Part shown: positions 30,398-34,423 of the stretch, one piece after another
Numbering within the stretch: position 1 is the stretch's first letter
Layout: each line of letters starts with the position of its first letter
From: Bacteroidota bacterium
Lineage (GTDB): Bacteria; Bacteroidota; Bacteroidia; Chitinophagales; Chitinophagaceae
Direction: 5' to 3'
DNA length: 34,423 nt
NCBI GenBank assembly: GCA_023433265.1
Contig: JAEZDR010000071.1
Coordinates: 1 to 34,423, forward strand
Position numbers and translations under genes: made by a program
The notes under the pieces: model-generated
The model's input: the letters and a program-made list of their open reading frames with translations, nothing else
What the model was told of the DNA's origin: nothing
The model's database searches: none

Positions 30398-31552
30398 ATG
30401 CTGGCAATGAATTTCCGTGGCCCGTTTAGGGTGCGGCTTGATCGGGACAAACCGATGCCCGAAATACTCCACCCTTACGATGCTATTGTGCGGGTAACGC
30501 GCACCTGTATCTGTGGATCAGACCTGCATCTTTATCATGGCCTGGTACCCGACACAAGGGTCGGTATGACGTTCGGTCACGAGTTTATAGGCATTGTAGA
30601 AGAAGTGGGAAGCGGGGTCCAGAAACTAAAGGTTGGCGACCAGGTGCTTGTTCCTTTTAATATAGCATGCGGTAGTTGCCCGTTTTGTAAACAGGACTTA
30701 TATGGCAACTGCCATGAAAGTAACCCAGAGGCTACGGCCGTAGGGGGCATTTTTGGTTACTCGCACACGGCCGGCGGTTACGATGGCGGCCAGGCAGAAT
30801 ATGTGCGTGTTCCCTACGCCGATGTTGGCCCCACGATTATCCCTTCCGATATGGACCCGGACGATGCAGTGCTCTTAACGGACGTAGTTCCCACAGGTTA
30901 CCAGGCTGCAGAAATGGCTGGCATTAAAAAAGGGGACACTGTTGTGGTATTTGGTGCCGGCCCTATTGGCATCATGGCCGCGCGCTGCGCCTGGCTATTT
31001 GGCGCAGGAAGAGTAATTATTATTGACCACCTTGAGTACCGTCTTGAATTTGCCAGGCAATATTCTTATTGTGAAGCTTACAACTTTATGGAAATGAATG
31101 ATCCGGTCGTTTTCCTAAAGAAAACTACGGATTGGCTGGGTGCTGACGTATGTATAGATGCAGTTGGTTGCGAAGCAGCAGGCAGTAAATTACAAACCTT
31201 GACTGGCCGCAAAATGATGATACAGGCGGGATCTGCTACAGCACTGCAATGGGCCATAAACTCGGTAAAGAAAGGTGGAATAGTTTCAATAGTGGGCGTC
31301 TATGGGCCAACCGCCAACCTTGTTCCGATTGGTAATGTTGTAAACAAAGGTCTCACCATTAGGGCAAACCAGGCTTCGGTAAAACGTTTACTACCCAGGC
31401 TAATCAAACACGTTCAAGATGGTATCCTCAATCCAAAAGGTATCATTACGCATCGTGTTCCATTGGAAGAGGTGTCTGAAGCTTACCACATTTTTTCGCG
31501 CAAGCTCGACAATTGTATCAAACCAGTTCTCATTCCGCCAAAAGCGGCCTAA
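30398..31552 (+). CDS. Zinc-dependent alcohol dehydrogenase (MDR family, formaldehyde-dehydrogenase-like subgroup)
   Basis: 384 residues; Met4 is an alternative start. The catalytic zinc site is C39 (CICGSD) with H61/E62 (FGHEFIG). The structural zinc cluster is C91, C94, C97 and C105 (ACGSCPFCKQDLYGNC). The NAD(P) Rossmann motif is VVVFGAGPIGIMAARCA. The long insert around YSHTAGGYDGGQAEYVRVPYADV and the ending IITHRVPLEEVSEAYHIF fit the subgroup that includes glutathione-independent formaldehyde dehydrogenases and some threonine-dehydrogenase-like enzymes. The substrate cannot be named from sequence. A small partner gene starts 10 bp downstream. Confidence 0.9.
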   Translation: MLAMNFRGPFRVRLDRDKPMPEILHPYDAIVRVTRTCICGSDLHLYHGLVPDTRVGMTFGHEFIGIVEEVGSGVQKLKVGDQVLVPFNIACGSCPFCKQDLYGNCHESNPEATAVGGIFGYSHTAGGYDGGQAEYVRVPYADVGPTIIPSDMDPDDAVLLTDVVPTGYQAAEMAGIKKGDTVVVFGAGPIGIMAARCAWLFGAGRVIIIDHLEYRLEFARQYSYCEAYNFMEMNDPVVFLKKTTDWLGADVCIDAVGCEAAGSKLQTLTGRKMMIQAGSATALQWAINSVKKGGIVSIVGVYGPTANLVPIGNVVNKGLTIRANQASVKRLLPRLIKHVQDGILNPKGIITHRVPLEEVSEAYHIFSRKLDNCIKPVLIPPKAA

Positions 31553-31562
31553 ATAAATCAAC

Positions 31563-32057
31563 ATGGAAAACTTAGAAGAAAAATTCAAGCATATAAAAGG
31601 TTGGGGGATAGACGCGGACCCGGAAAATGAGCCTACCTATCCAATGAAGAAGTGGACGGGCGACGATCACCAACGCCTCAACTATCAGCCACCACCGCAA
31701 CAGCAGGTCACAGTAGAGGTGCTTCATTCAAACGAACGCCCACGCTTAACAGCCGTCTTTGGAACTTCCGTTCCTCCTTCCGGTCTTAGCGGAAGAATTA
31801 GGAGGCATGCTTTCAAATACAGCGAAGGAAGTTGGGGCCACTGGTTGCCGCTACTCCTGGCAGACAGGGTAAATGTATGGGAAGGCCTTGTAGATGATTT
31901 CAAGAAAGGAATCTTTCCAAATGTCTTCGCAGAACGAGGCTGGCAAAGCGAATTTAAATACAATAAAAAGAGCGCAAGTCTCAAGTTAGCTGTCGGAGTA
32001 GCTGTCATTACCACAGCGGTCTTACTGCTAAAAACCCGAGCCAGCCGCAATAAATAA
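31563..32057 (+). CDS. Hypothetical protein with C-terminal membrane anchor
   Basis: 164 residues, not recognised as a named family. It begins MENLEEKFKHIKGWGIDADP, has a proline/glutamine-rich patch (NYQPPPQQQVTVE), a basic region (SGRIRRHAFKYSEGSWGHW) and a single C-terminal membrane segment at about 140-158 (LKLAVGVAVITTAVLLL), so it is probably a tail-anchored protein with most of its mass in the cytoplasm. It lies 10 bp after the alcohol dehydrogenase gene, so the two are co-transcribed. It could be an adaptor or membrane recruiter for the enzyme, but this is speculation. A bidirectional terminator follows. Confidence 0.75.
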   Translation: MENLEEKFKHIKGWGIDADPENEPTYPMKKWTGDDHQRLNYQPPPQQQVTVEVLHSNERPRLTAVFGTSVPPSGLSGRIRRHAFKYSEGSWGHWLPLLLADRVNVWEGLVDDFKKGIFPNVFAERGWQSEFKYNKKSASLKLAVGVAVITTAVLLLKTRASRNK

Positions 32058-32064
32058 TAACAAA

Positions 32065-32102
32065 AAGAGAGGCCTTCTAATATAGAGGGCCTCTCTTCTT
32101 TT
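32065..32102. terminator. Bidirectional intrinsic terminator between convergent genes
   Basis: A perfect 10-bp stem, AAGAGAGGCC / GGCCTCTCTT, with a 13-nt loop. The plus side is followed by CTTTTCC and the minus side by TTTTTG, so it can end both the alcohol-dehydrogenase operon and the ogt operon. Confidence 0.88.
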
Positions 32103-32132
32103 CCATCTTATCTAATATCTATTATCTAATAA

Positions 32133-32627
32133 CTAAAACAGCGTCATAACCCCGTGCGCCACTTTAAACTCCATATCCAGCAACCATTTCTTTCGCCACA
32201 ATCCACCGGCATAGCCTGTTAGCGCCGAGTTGCTGCCAATCACACGGTGACAGGGAACAATGATGGCAATCTTGTTTTTCCCATTGGTTGTTGCTGCAGC
32301 TCTTATGCATTTGGGATCTCCCAGCCGCTTGGCAAGGTCCATGTAACTTATTGTCTTACCATACCGGATGTTCAGCAACTCACTCCAAACGTTTTGTTGA
32401 AAATCGGTACCGGGTTGATAAATAGGTACATTAAAACTGCGCCGGTTTCCATTGAAAAATTCTATGAGTTGTTCGGTACATACATGCATTACTTCGCTAA
32501 TGCCAGGTTCGCCATGCTCCATTTGCTTTGGACTATCAACAAATGTCAATTCCGTAATGTAGTTATCTGTACCGCCCATTTTCAAAATGCCGATGGGACT
32601 TTCGTAGTAGGTATAGTAAATATTCAT
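32133..32627 (-). CDS. ogt: Methylated-DNA--protein-cysteine methyltransferase
   Basis: 164 residues. A suicide repair protein that takes the methyl group from O6-methylguanine onto a cysteine. The active-site motif IVPCHRV places the acceptor at C126. The helix-turn-helix region is FQQNVWSELLNIRYGKTISYMDLAKRLG, and the C-terminal NSALTGYAGGLWRKKWLLDME is typical. It lacks the Ada-type N-terminal domain, so it is the stand-alone Ogt form. It starts 1 bp after the csaA stop codon, so the two are co-transcribed. Confidence 0.95.
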   Translation of the reverse strand: MNIYYTYYESPIGILKMGGTDNYITELTFVDSPKQMEHGEPGISEVMHVCTEQLIEFFNGNRRSFNVPIYQPGTDFQQNVWSELLNIRYGKTISYMDLAKRLGDPKCIRAAATTNGKNKIAIIVPCHRVIGSNSALTGYAGGLWRKKWLLDMEFKVAHGVMTLF

Positions 32628-32628
32628 G

Positions 32629-32964
32629 TCAGCCTATGGGTTGGCCATTAGGCACCGGCCTGTCTGGCGACAATAAAATTACTTCATTATTGCTGTCATA
32701 AATGCCCAATACCAAACATTCGCTGAAAAAGTTGGCGATTTGTTTAACCGGGAAGTTTACAACCGCTATCACTTGCTTATCCTTTAACTGCTCAGGTGTG
32801 TAGTGCTTTGTTATTTGGGCCGATGACTGCTTTATCCCCAATGTTCCAAAATCAATAGTCAACTGGTATGCTGGGTTTTTTGCTTTAGGAAAATCTTTTA
32901 TGCTGATGATTGTACCAACCCTGATTTCTATCTTCGCAAAATCGTCCCAGGATATTTTATTCAT
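32629..32964 (-). CDS. csaA: tRNA-binding domain protein CsaA
   Basis: 111 residues, the whole length of the family. OB-fold tRNA-binding domain: DDFAKIEIRVGTIISIKDFPKAKNPAYQL, VNFPVKQIANFFSECLVLG and the C-terminal LLSPDRPVPNGQPIG all match CsaA, a homodimer related to the C-terminus of MetRS and thought to bind tRNA or act in export. It lies upstream of ogt (1 bp apart) and only 18 bp from the divergent OsmC gene. Confidence 0.93.
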   Translation of the reverse strand: MNKISWDDFAKIEIRVGTIISIKDFPKAKNPAYQLTIDFGTLGIKQSSAQITKHYTPEQLKDKQVIAVVNFPVKQIANFFSECLVLGIYDSNNEVILLSPDRPVPNGQPIG

Positions 32965-32982
32965 TCATTAAAAGTATAAATT

Positions 32983-33396
32983 ATGAGAAGATCAGCAACC
33001 GCTGTATGGAATGGTTCAGGCAAAGAGGGTAACGGAAAGGTTTCTACCCAAAGCAACACGCTCAGCAGCACACAATACTCTTACAAAAGCCGCTTTGAAG
33101 AAGGAACAGGCACAAACCCGGAAGAACTTGTTGCCGCAGCCCACGCAGGATGCTTCAGCATGAAGCTCAGTTTTGTACTTGGTGCTGCCGGATTTACTCC
33201 TGATGTAATTGAAACTTCCTGTACGATTACGTTGGAGAATGGCGCCATCACTACTTCCGAACTAAAATGTAGGGCTACAGTACCCGGTATAGATGAAGCT
33301 AAGTTTAAAGAGTGCGCTGAAGACGCAAAAACAAACTGCCCCATCAGCAAACTACTGAACACCAATATTACTTTGGAAGCGCAACTAAATGCTTAA
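32983..33396 (+). CDS. OsmC-family peroxiredoxin (organic hydroperoxide resistance)
   Basis: 137 residues. It reduces organic hydroperoxides through two cysteines: C57 in AAAHAGCFSMKLS and C119 in TNCPISKLLN. The start ATAVWNGSGKEGNGKVSTQS and ELVAAAHAGC are typical of the OsmC (rather than Ohr) branch. Length is normal. It is divergent from csaA with an 18-bp gap, so its promoter must lie inside the csaA coding region. A strong terminator follows 5 bp after the stop codon. Confidence 0.93.
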   Translation: MRRSATAVWNGSGKEGNGKVSTQSNTLSSTQYSYKSRFEEGTGTNPEELVAAAHAGCFSMKLSFVLGAAGFTPDVIETSCTITLENGAITTSELKCRATVPGIDEAKFKECAEDAKTNCPISKLLNTNITLEAQLNA

Positions 33397-33401
33397 TCCA
33401 T

Positions 33402-33437
33402 AAACTGCGGGAGCCCCGTTGCTCTCGCAGTTTCTTT
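33402..33437 (+). terminator. Intrinsic terminator after the OsmC gene
   Basis: A 13-bp stem, AAACTGCGGGAGC / GCTCTCGCAGTTT, with one G-U pair and a 6-nt loop, followed by TTTCTTTA. It ends 9 bp before the probable start of the next gene. Confidence 0.9.
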
Positions 33438-33445
33438 ACTTCTCC

Positions 33446-33973
33446 GTGATTGCTTTTACCACCACACTAAAGCGTTTTGATAAGAATGGAGAGAAAACAG
33501 GCTGGACTTACATTGACATCCCAGCCGAAATAGCACAACGAATAAAACCGGGCACAAAAAAGATTTTCAGAGTTAAAGGGAAGATTGACGCTGTTACATT
33601 CCAAGGCGTCAGCCTGATGCCAATGGGTGGAGGCGATTTTATAATGCCGGTAAATGCAACACTGCGTAAAAGCATCCGCAAAAACATCGGTGCCCCGGTG
33701 AAACTGGAAATTTCTGAAGACACGAACGACCCGCTATTGCCACCTGCCGATTTTCTTGCCTGCCTCCAGGACGAGCCGTCAGCACTTGAGCACTTTGGTA
33801 GCTTGCCCTCCTCCCACCGTCGCCACTATGTAAGGTGGATAATCCAGGCCAAAACTGAAACTACCCGCACCGGGCGGATAGCCGACGCCATTTCAGCGCT
33901 CGCAAAAGGAATCGCTTTCGGTGAAATGCTTCGATCCAGGAGAAAAAGGGATACCCAAAACCCTTTATTATAA
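33446..33973 (+). CDS. DUF1905 / YdeI-OmpD-associated-like protein
   Basis: 175 residues from a GTG at 33446, which gives IAFTTTLKRFDKNGEKTGWTYIDIPAE, the expected start of DUF1905; an upstream TTG at 33419 lies in the preceding terminator. The N-terminal half (about 5-85) is DUF1905, with FRVKGKIDAVTFQGVSLMPMGGGDFIMPVN and LRKSIRKNIGAPVKLEI. The C-terminal half (about 105-160) is the YdeI/OmdA-like helix pair SSHRRHYVRWIIQAKTETTRTGRIADAISALAKG, linked by name to bacteriocin protection, although the biochemistry is unknown. No promoter was identified; the terminator upstream implies one overlapping it or read-through. Confidence 0.85.
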   Translation: MIAFTTTLKRFDKNGEKTGWTYIDIPAEIAQRIKPGTKKIFRVKGKIDAVTFQGVSLMPMGGGDFIMPVNATLRKSIRKNIGAPVKLEISEDTNDPLLPPADFLACLQDEPSALEHFGSLPSSHRRHYVRWIIQAKTETTRTGRIADAISALAKGIAFGEMLRSRRKRDTQNPLL

Positions 33974-34086
33974 CGTCTCCAGGCAATATCTATTATATCT
34001 ATACGCTTTGCAGTTCATGCAATAGGTGCATTCGTACTTCCTAATCACCTCTTATTGTCTTCTTGACCGTCAACAATGCTTTGAGG

Positions 34087-34423
34087 TTATCCACTTTTTG
34101 AAGAAGGCCAAACTGAGGCAAATCTCATTTTGGGAACACATAGCTACTGTTACTGCATTCCAATTTTTGGAACATTTGTGTGGATTTCGACCTTAAAATT
34201 TGCGGGAAGCCAAAGTTATCCACATTTCCCCTGTTTGCTCAGCCACTTCCGCTGAAACCTTGACGTATCAAGCCTTCTAAGTGATTCTACTTAGAAAAAA
34301 AGCAGCACCAAATAGGATTTTATGGCTAAACGGACCTTAAAAACAGCTTAAAATCATTAAGTAAAAATGCATATTGATCAAAATAGTTACTAACATTACT
34401 GTATAATTCGTTCCCGAAAAGGG
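34087..34423. other. oriC: Candidate replication origin region (DnaA boxes and AT-rich tract)
   Basis: In the geneless 450 bp at the right end are a perfect DnaA box TTATCCACA (34216-34224), a one-mismatch box TTATCCACT (34087-34095) and a weaker reverse box AAATCCACA (34179-34187, minus strand). Inverted repeats are interspersed: TTCCAA-TTT-TTGGAA (34158-34172), CTTGA-CGTA-TCAAG (34259-34272) and TTCTAAGT-N6-ACTTAGAA (34275-34296). From 34296 to the window end the DNA is strongly AT-rich, as an unwinding element would be. No dnaA gene is visible. The arrangement is seen; the origin function is inference. Confidence 0.45.

Overview
The window looks like chromosomal DNA from a Bacteroidota bacterium, most likely of the order Chitinophagales (family Chitinophagaceae). 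This is inferred from several points. The -7 promoter boxes fit TAnnTTTG. Shine-Dalgarno sequences are scarce. Menaquinone is made by the futalosine route (mqnB-mqnD). Many predicted secreted proteins have signal peptides ending in ...Q. Some architectures, such as the Nif3 / zinc-ribbon pair and the degenerate ABC-F, are familiar from this group. No rRNA, tRNA, CRISPR array, transposase or phage gene was seen, and almost every gene is intact, so this is core-type chromosome rather than an island.

Layout. 1-1244: leftward two-component pair, a sensorless histidine kinase followed by a truncated receiver-kinase hybrid. 1501-2871: lysC with a palindrome in its promoter. 2907-5531: trehalase and two unrecognised proteins, all rightward. 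5532-5882: gap with a helix-phased 11-bp tandem repeat. 5883-9374: Nif3-like protein, coiled-coil zinc-ribbon protein, terminator, secreted TPR protein. 9382-12109: ychF and a fused nucleoside-recognition (SpmA/SpmB-like) membrane protein, divergent. 12164-15578: leftward secreted genes, namely four tandem CBM48 domains, a retropepsin-like protease and a PAP2 phosphatase. 15711-18468: ABC-F ATPase, a gap with 60-bp REP-like repeats, a DedA protein. 18710-20738: mqnD/mqnB and divergent queD. 20735-24355: secreted domain protein, smpB, GT2 glycosyltransferase overlapping rsmG. 24410-29694, all leftward: small barrel-like protein, sdaA, SDR-type protein, terminator, fusA. 29695-30397: 703-bp gap with a long stem-loop and a second 11-bp-period array. 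30398-33973: zinc alcohol dehydrogenase with a small partner, ogt-csaA, osmC-like, DUF1905/YdeI-like. 33974-34423: gap with DnaA boxes, inverted repeats and an AT-rich tail, a candidate oriC.

Most genes are housekeeping: translation (fusA, smpB, rsmG, ychF, ABC-F), amino acids (lysC, sdaA), cofactors and modified nucleosides (mqnB, mqnD, queD), and repair or stress (ogt, osmC). The most distinctive parts are the two 11-bp-period arrays, the origin-like right end, the ABC-F protein with one intact and one lost composite ATP site, and the translationally coupled secreted pair (retropepsin plus four glycogen-binding modules). I found no complete system that I can call new. The secreted pair and the arrays are the best candidates for one.
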